Shown here: positions 1 through 7,606 of the stretch, in pieces
Position numbering within the stretch: the first letter of the stretch is position 1
Layout of the letters: the number at the start of each line of letters is the position of its first letter
Source: Bacilli bacterium
Lineage (GTDB): Bacteria; Bacillota_I; Bacilli_A; RF39; UBA660
Direction of reading: 5' to 3'
DNA length: 33,207 nt
Assembly (NCBI GenBank): GCA_017435465.1
Contig: JAFSEX010000029.1
Coordinates: 1-33,207, forward strand
Position numbers and translations under genes: made by a program
The notes under the pieces: generated by a model
Told to the model about the DNA's origin: nothing
Databases searched by the model: none
What the model saw: only the letters and a program-made list of their open reading frames with translations

Positions 1-145
1 CAATTACTGCTTTTACAAAATCTATTGTACCCATTATTATTAATATTATTGGGACTACAATCATTATAATATCTACTAACTGTCCTAAAAAACTAAATAT
101 TTGTTTTCCTGCATTTGAATTACACAATGCATTTAATATTAACAT
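1..145 (-). CDS. Two-helix pilin-like membrane protein (partial, 3' part outside window)
   Basis: Partial gene whose start is in the window; about 48 residues are visible, beginning MLILNALCNS. A long hydrophobic helix follows, with the pattern IVVPIILIIMGTIDFVKAV. This matches the first helix of the pilin-like module in the proteins at 3907-4857, 24725-26098 and 26816-28528 (IVIPVIIILMGSIDFIKAI and similar). Such small two-helix proteins resemble VirB2/TrbC-type type IV secretion pilins; that assignment is inference from helix pattern and the P-I-I-L-I-M-G-x-I-D core. Unlike the other copies, this one starts almost directly with the helix, so it is probably a short stand-alone form. The start is ATG at 145 with an AGGGTG ribosome site and its own good promoter at 184-212. 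It lies downstream of the glyS terminator. Confidence 0.7.
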   Translation of the reverse strand, partial: MLILNALCNSNAGKQIFSFLGQLVDIIMIVVPIILIIMGTIDFVKAVI

Positions 146-183
146 ATAATTCACACCCTATTTTATTTATCTTTTATAATAGA

Positions 184-212
184 ATTATATAACATTGTTT
201 GGATTTGGTCAA
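184..212 (-). promoter_or_regulatory. Sigma-A-type promoter of the pilin-like gene
   Basis: On the minus strand there is a -35 TTGACC (207-212), a 17-base spacer and a perfect -10 TATAAT (184-189). The start codon of the pilin-like gene lies about 38 bases beyond the -10. The promoter sits just after the glyS terminator, so this gene is its own transcription unit. Confidence 0.75.
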
Positions 213-254
213 TAAAAAAGTTTTCAATAGTAAAATCTATTGAAAACTTTTTTA
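213..254 (-). terminator. Rho-independent terminator of the glyS operon
   Basis: Inverted repeat AAAAAGTTTTCAATAG / CTATTGAAAACTTTTT (215-230 with 237-252) with a 6-base loop. On the minus strand it runs into a T-rich stretch. It begins within the glyS stop codon region. Confidence 0.85.
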
Positions 255-1619
255 AAATTTTATTCTTTCATTAATATAATTTTCTACTTCATCTAAACTT
301 AAAGTTATTTGTTCCATTGTATCTCTATTTCTAATAGTAACTGTATTATTATTTAATGTTTCATCATCAATAGTAATACACCATGGAGTACCAATAACAT
401 CTTGTCTTCTATAACGTTTACCAATTGATCCTGTTTCATCATATGTTGTCATAAATGATTTAGAAAGTTTATTAAATATTTCCATTGCTTTTTCATTATG
501 ATATTTTTTTACAAGTGGTAAAACAGCTACTTTATATGGTGCAAGATATGGATGTAAATGTAATACTTCTCTAGTATCATTTTCTAGTTGCTCCATCTCA
601 TAACTTTCAAAAAGTACTGCAAGTACTGTTCTATCTAGTCCATATGTTGATTCAATGATATATGGAATATATTTTTCATTTGTTTCAGGATCTAAATATT
701 CTTGTTTAACACCTGAATATTCTTGATGTCTTGTTAAATCGAAGTTAGTTCTATTATGAGTACCATTAACTTCTCCCCATCCAAATGGGAATTTATATTC
801 AATATCGCATGCTGCTTTTGCGTAGTGTGCTAATTTTTCATGGTCATGGAATCTTAAATGGTCTTCTTTAATACCTAAATCCATATAGAAATTTTTACCA
901 TATTCTTTAAAGTAATTGTATAATTCTTCATCATTACCTTCCTTACAGAAAGTTTGATATTCCATTTGTTCAAATTCTATTGTCCTAAAAGTAAAGTTAC
1001 CTGGTGTAATTTCATTTCTAAATGCTTTACCAATTTGCCCAATTGAGAATGGTAGTTTAGCTCTCATACTTCTTTGTACATTTAAGAAATTTACATATTC
1101 TCCTTGTGCATTTTCTGGTCTTAAATAAATTATACTTTTATTATCATTAGTAACTCCTCTATATGTTTCAAACATTAAGTTAAATTGTCTAATATCGGTA
1201 TAATTTGATTTACCACATTTTGGACATGGAACTTTTTCATTTCTTAAATATTCCATCATTTCTTCTTGACTCATCGCATCACCAATTGATGAATTAGTAT
1301 AATCATTAATTAAATTATCCACACGATGACGCATTTTACATTCCTTACAATCTACTAATGGGTCAGAGAAACTTGCTACATGCCCTGATGCTTCCCAAAC
1401 TCTAGGATGCATTAAAATATCAGCATCAACTTCATATGCATTATTTCTTTCTTGGATAAATCTTTTTCTCCAAGCATCTTTAATATTATTTTTTAATCTA
1501 GAACCTAATGGACCATAATCCCAAGTATTAGATAATCCTCCATAAATTTCACTTCCTTGGTAAATAAATCCATATTGTTTACATAAATTTACTAATTTTT
1601 CCATTGTTAATTCTTCCAT
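252..1619 (-). CDS. glyS: Glycyl-tRNA synthetase, single-chain (alpha2) type
   Basis: Charges tRNA-Gly with glycine in the cytoplasm. The 455 residues fit the dimeric class II GlyRS of Mycoplasma, Staphylococcus and Thermus rather than the two-gene glyQ/glyS enzyme of many bacteria. The N-terminal part has YGFIYQGSEIYGG and WDYGPLGS. A probable zinc site has C91/C94 and C132/C135 (CKEC, CPKC). Class II motif 2 is seen at FRNEITPGNFTFRTIEFEQ and motif 3 at STYGLDRTVLAVL. The C-terminal anticodon-binding domain begins near PYLAPYKVAVLPL. The ATG at 1619 has an AAAGGTGAG ribosome site six bases upstream. It overlaps the preceding unknown gene by 13 bases, so the two are co-transcribed behind the T-box leader at 2385-2529. 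Confidence 0.97.
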   Translation of the reverse strand: MEELTMEKLVNLCKQYGFIYQGSEIYGGLSNTWDYGPLGSRLKNNIKDAWRKRFIQERNNAYEVDADILMHPRVWEASGHVASFSDPLVDCKECKMRHRVDNLINDYTNSSIGDAMSQEEMMEYLRNEKVPCPKCGKSNYTDIRQFNLMFETYRGVTNDNKSIIYLRPENAQGEYVNFLNVQRSMRAKLPFSIGQIGKAFRNEITPGNFTFRTIEFEQMEYQTFCKEGNDEELYNYFKEYGKNFYMDLGIKEDHLRFHDHEKLAHYAKAACDIEYKFPFGWGEVNGTHNRTNFDLTRHQEYSGVKQEYLDPETNEKYIPYIIESTYGLDRTVLAVLFESYEMEQLENDTREVLHLHPYLAPYKVAVLPLVKKYHNEKAMEIFNKLSKSFMTTYDETGSIGKRYRRQDVIGTPWCITIDDETLNNNTVTIRNRDTMEQITLSLDEVENYINERIKF

Positions 1620-2374
1620 TTTTTCTCACCTTTTTTATATACCTTTCCTATTTTTTTATCTATTAAATTATTTTCTACCATATTAATAAAATCATTATAG
1701 TAACCATTACAAACATATATATTTTTATTATTACTAAATTTTAATACAATGTTTTTATCATTATAATTAATTCCATCAATATTTTCTTTATTTATATCAT
1801 AAAAATCATCTATTATTGCATATCCTATTTCATTATTTCTTAAATTTAAACTATCTTCAGCATTATTTATAGATATATATAAATTATTGCCTTTTACTAT
1901 ATCAACATCATTTTTCATATATGTAACATAACTATTTTCATTTGATATTAGAAAAATTATATTATCAATTTGATTTTTATTTACATCATATTTTTTACAA
2001 AAATGATAATTTTTCCAATATATTATTTTTTTAATAATGAAATCAATGTTTGCTTTATTTTTAAATTTTAAAATTATTTTTTTGTTATTTGAACAATATA
2101 TTTTTATTATATTATATTTTCCTTTAGGACAATTATTAATTTTTATTTCACTAATTTCAGTATCTGATAAATATTTTGTTAAAACACAATCTACCCATAA
2201 ATCACAATATCCAATAAGGGCTTCAGTAGTTTTTTGAAATAGCTCAATATTACATGGTGATTCATCAATTCCACATTCAATTTTGTAACTAATATTATTG
2301 TTATTTTCAATAAATTTAAAAGTTTTTGCTTTAATTAAAATATTAAAGTTTTCTTCTTTTATATCTTTTATCAT
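1607..2374 (-). CDS. Unknown protein between T-box leader and glyS
   Basis: A 255-residue protein that I do not recognise. It is rich in Ile, Asn and Lys, has no signal peptide or membrane helix, and looks cytoplasmic. Seven cysteines are spread through it, including a CNGYYNDFINMVENNLI segment near the end. It is the first gene behind the T-box leader and overlaps glyS by 13 bases, so its expression should follow tRNA-Gly charging and be translationally coupled to glyS. That position suggests, but does not show, a role connected with glycine, tRNA-Gly or translation. The start is ATG at 2374, preceded by GGTGAT. Confidence 0.75.
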   Translation of the reverse strand: MIKDIKEENFNILIKAKTFKFIENNNNISYKIECGIDESPCNIELFQKTTEALIGYCDLWVDCVLTKYLSDTEISEIKINNCPKGKYNIIKIYCSNNKKIILKFKNKANIDFIIKKIIYWKNYHFCKKYDVNKNQIDNIIFLISNENSYVTYMKNDVDIVKGNNLYISINNAEDSLNLRNNEIGYAIIDDFYDINKENIDGINYNDKNIVLKFSNNKNIYVCNGYYNDFINMVENNLIDKKIGKVYKKGEKKWKN

Positions 2375-2384
2375 GAAATCACCA

Positions 2385-2529
2385 ATCCCACAAAATAATA
2401 AAACTCTTAAAACAAGTATAGAGACGATTAATTAACCGCGGTTCCACTCTACTTATTCTAAGAGAATCACTTTTAAAAATACTGCTAGAACTTTCCACAT
2501 TCATTATCGCACATATAAAGAAAATTTAC
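2385..2529 (-). promoter_or_regulatory. T-box leader (tRNA-Gly-responsive antiterminator), short form
   Basis: On the minus strand at 2436-2450 is AGAGTGGAACCGCGG, the signature T-box sequence that pairs with the acceptor end of uncharged tRNA. AAGTAGAG before it can pair with CTCTATACTT after it, forming an antiterminator-type helix. A longer competing pairing (CTCTTA...TAAGAG) is followed by TTTTATTATTTT, a terminator. The leader lies 60 bases before the unknown gene and glyS. From the likely transcription start to the T-box there are only about 80 bases. I could not place a convincing canonical Stem I or a glycine specifier codon. Confidence 0.8.
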
Positions 2530-2535
2530 AAAACT

Positions 2536-2564
2536 ATTGTATTACAAATAAGTTGGTTTGTCAA
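2536..2564 (-). promoter_or_regulatory. Promoter of the T-box/glyS unit
   Basis: Minus strand: -35 TTGACA (2559-2564), 17-base spacer, -10 TACAAT (2536-2541). The -35 overlaps the TGA stop codon of the upstream YuiD-like gene. An alternative weaker pair, TTGTAA and GATAAT with 17 bases between, lies about 30 bases further downstream and would shorten the leader. Confidence 0.7.
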
Positions 2565-2998
2565 ATAGAAAATATAATTCCTATAGAAATACCAAATAAA
2601 ATTCCACAAAATACTTCAATTGGCTTATGACCAATTTCTTCTTTTAGGATATTATAACTTTTTTTAGTATCTCCTTTAATTAAATTATCAACTAATTTAT
2701 TTATAGTAATAGCTTGATTTTCAGTTTCCATTCTAAGTACCATAGAATCATACATAATAATTAAAGAAAATATTAATGATATGGCAAAAAAGGTTGACGT
2801 TATTCCTTCATTTATCCCAATAAGTGTAGTTAGAGAAAATACAAATGCATTATGAGAACTAGGCATTCCTCCAGATCCATTAAATAATCTACCCCATATT
2901 AATTTTTTATTTTGAATTGATTCAATTATAAATTTAATTATTTGCGTTAATATAATTGTTATAAATGGAACAATTATATAATTATATTCTCCAAACAC
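2561..2998 (-). CDS. Divergent PAP2 family membrane protein (YuiD/DUF212-like)
   Basis: A 145-residue integral membrane protein of the divergent PAP2 family (YuiD, DUF212). These are related in motif to acid phosphatases acting on membrane lipids, but their substrate is not established. Visible motifs are GRLFNGSGGMPSSHNA, which holds the PSSH signature, and EEIGHKPIEV near the C-terminus, a family hallmark. Hydrophobic helices lie at about residues 6-24, 60-84 and 127-145. The length is normal for the family. It follows recO closely (13 bases) and ends where the T-box promoter begins, so it is the last gene of the yqfC-recO operon. Confidence 0.85.
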   Translation of the reverse strand: MFGEYNYIIVPFITIILTQIIKFIIESIQNKKLIWGRLFNGSGGMPSSHNAFVFSLTTLIGINEGITSTFFAISLIFSLIIMYDSMVLRMETENQAITINKLVDNLIKGDTKKSYNILKEEIGHKPIEVFCGILFGISIGIIFSI

Positions 2999-3011
2999 TT
3001 TATCACTCTTT

Positions 3012-3752
3012 TCAAATATTTAGTTTTTTAATATCTTTAATAAACTTTTTACTTTTTAAATATATTCCTGTATATCTATCATAATAACTATTTACAAACA
3101 TATCTAATTCATATTTTACTTTATCACTTATACTTAATTTTGATATTTTAGAAATATCTACATAATAAAACATTCTAATTAATTTAATGGTTTTATCACT
3201 TACAATATATTCATTTCTTATACATTTGTTACAAATATATCCACCACGATCTCCAGATATTGTTATTATATTAACTTTTGAACCACATAGCGCACATTCA
3301 TCAATTATTGGTCTAACTCCTAAATAATCTAACATTTTAAGTTCTATTATATTAGTAATTACACCTGCATCAAATCCTTCATTTATTTTTATAAGACTAG
3401 CAATTAGTAAATCAAAAATTTGTTTGTTATATTCGTGTTTCATTACTTGGTTAACTAATTCTAAAATATAGTATGCATAACTAACATTTGTAATATTAGT
3501 TTTAATATTTGACAAATTATCAATAACATCAACATTTACTAAAGTAGATAATCCTTTTTCTTTATAATAAATATGAAAATAACCAAAAGTAAGCTTGGTT
3601 GAAACACTTCTAAGCTTACTTTTGATACTTTTGGCACCTTTTGCAATAACTCCAATAGTCCCATATTCCTTTGTAATAATATTTATTATCTTACTAGTCT
3701 CAGAATATGGAGTTTCAGTTAAAACAATTCCTTCTACTTTAATTATTTCCAT
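3012..3752 (-). CDS. recO: DNA repair protein RecO
   Basis: RecO works with RecF and RecR to load RecA on single-stranded DNA during recombinational repair. The protein has 246 residues, close to the family norm. The N-terminal OB-fold starts EGIVLTETPYSETSKIINI and continues with GTIGVIAKGAKS. The C-terminal half has a zinc-binding pair, C153/C156 (CALC) and C174/C177 (CNKC), as in Firmicute RecO. It follows yqzL by 4 bases, as in Bacillus, and lies downstream of era and the inserted pilin-like gene. The start is ATG at 3752. Confidence 0.95.
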   Translation of the reverse strand: MEIIKVEGIVLTETPYSETSKIINIITKEYGTIGVIAKGAKSIKSKLRSVSTKLTFGYFHIYYKEKGLSTLVNVDVIDNLSNIKTNITNVSYAYYILELVNQVMKHEYNKQIFDLLIASLIKINEGFDAGVITNIIELKMLDYLGVRPIIDECALCGSKVNIITISGDRGGYICNKCIRNEYIVSDKTIKLIRMFYYVDISKISKLSISDKVKYELDMFVNSYYDRYTGIYLKSKKFIKDIKKLNI

Positions 3753-3756
3753 TTTA

Positions 3757-3855
3757 TCACTTCTTTAATCTTTTATTTACTAAATCTTTATATGCTAAAT
3801 AGTATTCTATTTTACCTGTTTTTACAAATAATTCCCATGCAATTATTTCACTCAT
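3757..3855 (-). CDS. yqzL: YqzL-like small protein
   Basis: A 32-residue reading frame, MSEIIAWELFVKTGKIEYYL followed by AYKDLVNKRLKK, ending in TGA four bases before recO. It resembles Bacillus subtilis YqzL (W-x-x-F-x-x-T-G-x-I-x-x-Y-L), which sits in the same place between era and recO, and it is shorter than that protein. Its role is unknown. The ribosome site GAGGTGAG is strong, but lies in a perfect inverted repeat that includes the start codon (3854-3888). Confidence 0.8.
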   Translation of the reverse strand: MSEIIAWELFVKTGKIEYYLAYKDLVNKRLKK

Positions 3856-3888
3856 ATAACTCACCTCTATTTATATAGTGAGTTATAT
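3854..3888 (-). promoter_or_regulatory. Hairpin covering the yqzL ribosome binding site and start
   Basis: ATATAACTCAC (3878-3888) and GTGAGTTATAT (3854-3864) are perfect 11-base complements around a 13-base loop. The ribosome site GAGGTGAG and the first two bases of the yqzL ATG lie in the 3' arm and loop edge. No T-run follows, so it does not look like a terminator. Translational control is an inference. Confidence 0.55.
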
Positions 3889-3906
3889 AATATGAGTTTA
3901 TTCAAA

Positions 3907-4857
3907 CTAATTTGATTTACAACATATTTTTGCAGAGCCAACACCTTGATGTTTGCCGCCATTCCACATTTCCCATGTAGAAATTTCTTTATGAGAGTTA
4001 AAAATAGCTATTTCGCCTGAAAAAGTACCATATAATATCTTATCTATCATTTCTTTTTGACCCATAATTATTTCACCTTCACTATAATATCTAAAACGAT
4101 TATAAAGAATTACTGGGCCATTTTTATCTAGTGTAATATCACCTTTGAAATTTTTTTCAGAATATATTATTAATTTTGTATTTTGATCAATTGCAATAGA
4201 ATCTAAAGTATGGTTAAGAGCTCTAGAAATACTATATTCTAAATCACTGTATTTTCCACTACCTAAAATATCTGATGTAAAAAAATCATTAACAAATATT
4301 ACTGGACCATGGCTTAAAGCCCCTTCACCATTAACAGGTATTATTCCATCAGAAATATAGCTGCCACTAAAATGAACCCTACATCCATTTACTGGTGCTT
4401 GAGCTACATCAGAACAATTCCATCCTTCTGGATCTTTATCCTCTACTTCAGGTTCTTCAGTATCAGGAGTTGGTTCATCTTCAACTATCTCTTTTTTACA
4501 AACTGGGATGTTATCTTTATCACATTCACTACCATTAACATCGGCAACACATTTAAAGCATCTATTGTTAGTATCTCCACCTACTAAACCAATTAAAAAT
4601 GATACTATTGATATTACAAAGAATACTGCTACACCATATATTAATCTCCTTACAAATGTTTTTTGAGTTTTCTTTATTTCATCATCTTTTTGAGCAATTA
4701 TCGCTTTTATAAAATCAATGCTTCCCATTAAAATGATTATCACTGGTATAACAATTTTTATAATATTCATTATATGACCTAAAAAGATAAATAATCTAAT
4801 TAGACAATCACAAAAATTTGTTGGGTTTGTTAATATATTTAATAAATTATAATTCAT
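3907..4857 (-). CDS. Two-helix pilin-like module fused to crystallin-like outer domain
   Basis: A 316-residue membrane protein of the modular family found four times here. Residues 14-120 are the shared cassette: NFCDCLIRLFIFLGHIMNII, a long hydrophobic helix (about 20-50), a charged loop QKDDEIKKTQKTFVRR, a second helix (72-92), then a cysteine cluster (C100, C103, C112, C120). The two helices resemble VirB2/TrbC-type pilins; this is inference. After an acidic linker (122-143), residues 145-316 are homologous to the C-terminus of the protein at 26816-28528. They contain IYSEKNFKG at 231-239, a pattern like beta/gamma-crystallin Greek-key motifs. No cleavable signal is seen; the first helix probably acts as signal-anchor. 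It overlaps the end of era by 11 bases and sits between era and yqzL, where no such gene is usual. Confidence 0.75.
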   Translation of the reverse strand: MNYNLLNILTNPTNFCDCLIRLFIFLGHIMNIIKIVIPVIIILMGSIDFIKAIIAQKDDEIKKTQKTFVRRLIYGVAVFFVISIVSFLIGLVGGDTNNRCFKCVADVNGSECDKDNIPVCKKEIVEDEPTPDTEEPEVEDKDPEGWNCSDVAQAPVNGCRVHFSGSYISDGIIPVNGEGALSHGPVIFVNDFFTSDILGSGKYSDLEYSISRALNHTLDSIAIDQNTKLIIYSEKNFKGDITLDKNGPVILYNRFRYYSEGEIIMGQKEMIDKILYGTFSGEIAIFNSHKEISTWEMWNGGKHQGVGSAKICCKSN

Positions 4858-5734
4858 AATTTTTGAACCCCAATTCTGCTAAATATTTTTCTTTATCTCG
4901 CCAATTTTTAATAGTTTTTACAAATAATTCTAAATATACTTTTCTACCTAACAATTTTTCAATATCACGTCTTGATCTACTACCTATTTCTTTTAACATG
5001 CTGCCATTTTTACCAATGATAATTTTTTTAAGTCCATCTCTATCTACTATAATACATGCTTTGATATTAATAACATTTTTTTTATATTCAATGTCTTCAA
5101 TTACACAAGTTACAGAATGTGGAACTTCCTCATTAGTTAAATCTAATACTTTTTCGCGTATATATTCTGAAATAATAAACTCTTTTGAACTATTAGTTAT
5201 TGTATTATCATCATAATATTTTATTTCATCAGTCATATATTTTTTTAGTACTTGAATTAATCTATCAATATTTTTGTTTTTTAAACTTGATACTGGAATG
5301 ATTTCAGAAAAATTATATAAATCTTTATACTCGTTTATTTTTAATAATATTTCATCATTAGTTAATTTATCTATTTTGTTTAAAATTAATATAACATCTT
5401 TTTTTATGTTTTTAAGTTTATCAATTACAAATAGATCTCCAGGTCCTAATTTTTCAGAAGCATCAACTAAAAATAATACTACATCAACATCTTCAATCAT
5501 TATATATGCTTGTTTATTTAAGTGTTTTCCTAGTTTATATTTTGGTTTATGAATACCAGGTGTATCTACAAATATGATTTGTGTGTCAGAATCATTATAT
5601 ATACCTTGTATTATATTACGTGTAGTTTGTGGTTTGTTAGAAGTAATCGCAATTTTTCTACCGATTATTTGATTAAGTAGTGTGGATTTACCAACATTTG
5701 GTCTACCAATTAAACTTACAAATCCACTTTTCAT
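4847..5734 (-). CDS. era: GTPase Era
   Basis: Era binds 16S rRNA and helps 30S subunit maturation. The 295 residues from ATG at 5734 show a GTPase domain with G1 GRPNVGKS (10-17), a G2 region PQTTRN (36-41), G3 DTPG (57-60) and G4 NKID (119-122). A C-terminal KH domain follows, with IIGKNGSMLKEIGSRSRRDI. The start was chosen because ATG at 5734 has a GAGGA ribosome site and forms an ATGA overlap with the cdd stop. An earlier in-frame start at 5767 would lie deep inside cdd. Confidence 0.97.
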   Translation of the reverse strand: MKSGFVSLIGRPNVGKSTLLNQIIGRKIAITSNKPQTTRNIIQGIYNDSDTQIIFVDTPGIHKPKYKLGKHLNKQAYIMIEDVDVVLFLVDASEKLGPGDLFVIDKLKNIKKDVILILNKIDKLTNDEILLKINEYKDLYNFSEIIPVSSLKNKNIDRLIQVLKKYMTDEIKYYDDNTITNSSKEFIISEYIREKVLDLTNEEVPHSVTCVIEDIEYKKNVINIKACIIVDRDGLKKIIIGKNGSMLKEIGSRSRRDIEKLLGRKVYLELFVKTIKNWRDKEKYLAELGFKNYEL

Positions 5735-6117
5735 TTCAAGTCCTCTGATGTAAATGAATATGGACATAAATCTTCAACAGTTAACGTTTTAGATTCACCA
5801 TGTTTATTGTACATAACTATTTCCATATTACTTTCAAAAAACTCTGTAAATACCTGTCTACACATATTACAAGGTGTACTAATAGTATCTCCATCAACCA
5901 ATAAATATAATTTTTCAAAATCCCCTTTAGTATAACCATTAGATACTGCCGATACAATTGCACTTCGCTCTGCACATATTGTTGCACCATAACTTGAATT
6001 TTCGACATTTACACCATAAAATTCTTTACCATTATTTGTAGTAAGTATTGCACTAACTCTAAAGTATGAATATGGTGCATAAGAACGTTTTTGTAATAAT
6101 TTTAATTTTTCAAACAT
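5731..6117 (-). CDS. cdd: Cytidine deaminase
   Basis: Deaminates cytidine and deoxycytidine to uridine and deoxyuridine in pyrimidine salvage. The 128 residues are typical of the small tetrameric enzyme. Zinc site: C48-A-E50 (the glutamate is the proton shuttle) and P-C83-N-M-C86. NVENSSYGATICAERSA is the conserved substrate-binding and catalytic stretch. It lies between dgkA and era, as in Bacillus, and ends in TGA within an ATGA overlap with era. Confidence 0.96.
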   Translation of the reverse strand: MFEKLKLLQKRSYAPYSYFRVSAILTTNNGKEFYGVNVENSSYGATICAERSAIVSAVSNGYTKGDFEKLYLLVDGDTISTPCNMCRQVFTEFFESNMEIVMYNKHGESKTLTVEDLCPYSFTSEDLK

Positions 6118-6142
6118 AATATCTACTCCCTTTTTATTCTAT

Positions 6143-6562
6143 TTAAAATAATCCAATTATTTTTGGAACAAATATAATTAATGCGCCAATTAATGCAGTT
6201 ATGCATAAAATTAGTACCGCAGAAGAAGCTGTATCTTTTGCTATTTTAGCAAGTGGATGAATCTCCGGTGTTACTAAATCAACTAAAGCTTCTATTGAAG
6301 TATTAATTAATTCAGTTGCACAAATTAATCCAATTATTATAATACAAAATAACCACTCTACACTTGATATTCTAAACAATAATCCAAAAATTATCGCAAC
6401 AATTGCGGCAACTAAAATAATAATTATATTATGTTCAAATTTAATTGCATATTTCATTCCATCTATTGCGTGAAAGAAACTTTTAACATATCTTTCCCAT
6501 GCATTACCTTTATCTTTATTTCTAACAATTTTTATTTTGTTAATTTTCTCTTGAAATCCCAT
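6143..6562 (-). CDS. dgkA: Diacylglycerol/undecaprenol kinase family protein
   Basis: Integral membrane kinase of the DgkA family. In Gram-positive bacteria such enzymes mainly phosphorylate undecaprenol for cell-wall lipid carrier recycling. The 139 residues contain three hydrophobic helices at about 46-63, 69-88 and 112-136. Conserved acidic catalytic residues are seen: E43 in KFEHN, E84 and E91 in ATELINTSIEALVD, and D110 in HPLAKIAKDTASSAVL. It overlaps the end of ybeY by 23 bases and precedes cdd, the classic order. The start region reads MGFQEKINKI; a GGAG ribosome site lies a little farther off than usual. Confidence 0.92.
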   Translation of the reverse strand: MGFQEKINKIKIVRNKDKGNAWERYVKSFFHAIDGMKYAIKFEHNIIIILVAAIVAIIFGLLFRISSVEWLFCIIIIGLICATELINTSIEALVDLVTPEIHPLAKIAKDTASSAVLILCITALIGALIIFVPKIIGLF

Positions 6563-6989
6563 AATTATCTAAAATCTCCTTTTGTTTTGAAAACATTATT
6601 TTTTCTTCATCTTCTTTCATATGATCATATCCAAGTAAATGTAATAATCCATGAATACTTAAAAATGAAAGTTCTCTTAAAAGAGAATGATTATAATCTA
6701 TAGCTTGTCCTTGTGCTTTATCAATTGAAATGTATATATCCCCAAGCATTCTAACTTCAGTTTTAATATCATCAAAATCTTCTAGTGCAAAACTAATAAC
6801 ATCAGTATATGCATCTTTGTTTCTATACTCACGATTTAATTCTCTAATTTTTTTATTATCAACTATAATAATATTAAAAAATACATTTTCTAAATTTTCG
6901 TGTTTTAATGCATATTCAATTAATTTATTAACTTCAACTAATTCTTTAATTTCTTCATTAGTTTCATTAATTATTTCAAAATAATTCAA
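6540..6989 (-). CDS. ybeY: Endoribonuclease YbeY
   Basis: Zinc-dependent RNase involved in 16S rRNA 3' processing and ribosome quality control. The zinc motif HGLLHLLGYDH gives H113, H117 and H123 in a 149-residue protein. LNREYRNKDAYTDVISFAL is the family's upstream conserved block, and LGDIYIS follows. I choose TTG at 6989 as start: it is preceded by GGGGTGG at the spacing seen for most genes here and forms a TTGA overlap with the vanZ-like stop. GTG at 6998 is the alternative. Confidence 0.95.
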   Translation of the reverse strand: MNYFEIINETNEEIKELVEVNKLIEYALKHENLENVFFNIIIVDNKKIRELNREYRNKDAYTDVISFALEDFDDIKTEVRMLGDIYISIDKAQGQAIDYNHSLLRELSFLSIHGLLHLLGYDHMKEDEEKIMFSKQKEILDNYGISREN

Positions 6990-7606
6990 ATTAACCACCC
7001 CATCTTTACATCAATTATTCCATATACACATAATAAATATAGAATAAACGCTAATACCATTATAATACTTATTATATTTAAAAACCAAGTCTTTTTTGTA
7101 AACTTAGATAAATGATTCCAAAATTTATAAAATAAGTATCCTATTAATCCACCAATACCATTTAAAATTATATCATCAACATCAAATACCCTACCTATTT
7201 TTCCTTGAGTAAATTCAATAGTTAACGATGATAAGATAATAAGTATTAAGGGACAAAATATTTTTTTACTTTTAGTATAAAAAGAAATAAAAAAACCTAA
7301 TGGAATAAATAGTAAAATATTTCCTAATACATTCTTAATAAATAGTCTACTTCCAAATTCATATCTAAATATTTCTTTAAACAATGTAAAATTACTAGTT
7401 CCATAATTAACATCTTGAAAAGTTACAAGGTAAAACAGTGATAAAATATATATAATAAAACTTAGATTGATTAATTCTTCATATATTTTAAATTTCTTAT
7501 GATTTTTAATTATATGAGCAATTCTAATAGACGATATAATAGTTACAACTATTACTATCATTGGCCAAATATAATCAAATATATCCATCACTGCGTCTTT
7601 AATCAT
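6986..7606 (-). CDS. VanZ-like membrane protein
   Basis: A 206-residue multi-pass membrane protein of the VanZ-like family, named after a protein giving low teicoplanin resistance; most members have no known role. Family patterns are NVLGNILLFIPLGFF near residue 92 and EFTQGKIGRVFDVDDIILNG followed by IGGLIG near 130-155. About five hydrophobic helices are visible (10-28, 46-62, 90-108, 116-130, 175-196). It sits between yqfD and ybeY, where Bacillus has phoH and pgpH. The start ATG at 7606 directly follows the yqfD stop and has an AGAGGG ribosome site. Confidence 0.85.
   Translation of the reverse strand: MIKDAVMDIFDYIWPMIVIVVTIISSIRIAHIIKNHKKFKIYEELINLSFIIYILSLFYLVTFQDVNYGTSNFTLFKEIFRYEFGSRLFIKNVLGNILLFIPLGFFISFYTKSKKIFCPLILIILSSLTIEFTQGKIGRVFDVDDIILNGIGGLIGYLFYKFWNHLSKFTKKTWFLNIISIIMVLAFILYLLCVYGIIDVKMGWLI

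Noticed and set aside
4863-5216. Plus-strand reading frames opposite era and several other genes (for example 5274-5552, 11195-11584, 14573-14785)
   Set aside because: They lie wholly opposite clearly conserved minus-strand genes, are Ser/Ile/Leu-rich antisense translations and lack ribosome sites.
5817-6008. A 63-codon frame inside cdd on the same strand
   Set aside because: It is an out-of-frame shadow of the conserved cytidine deaminase with no family features.
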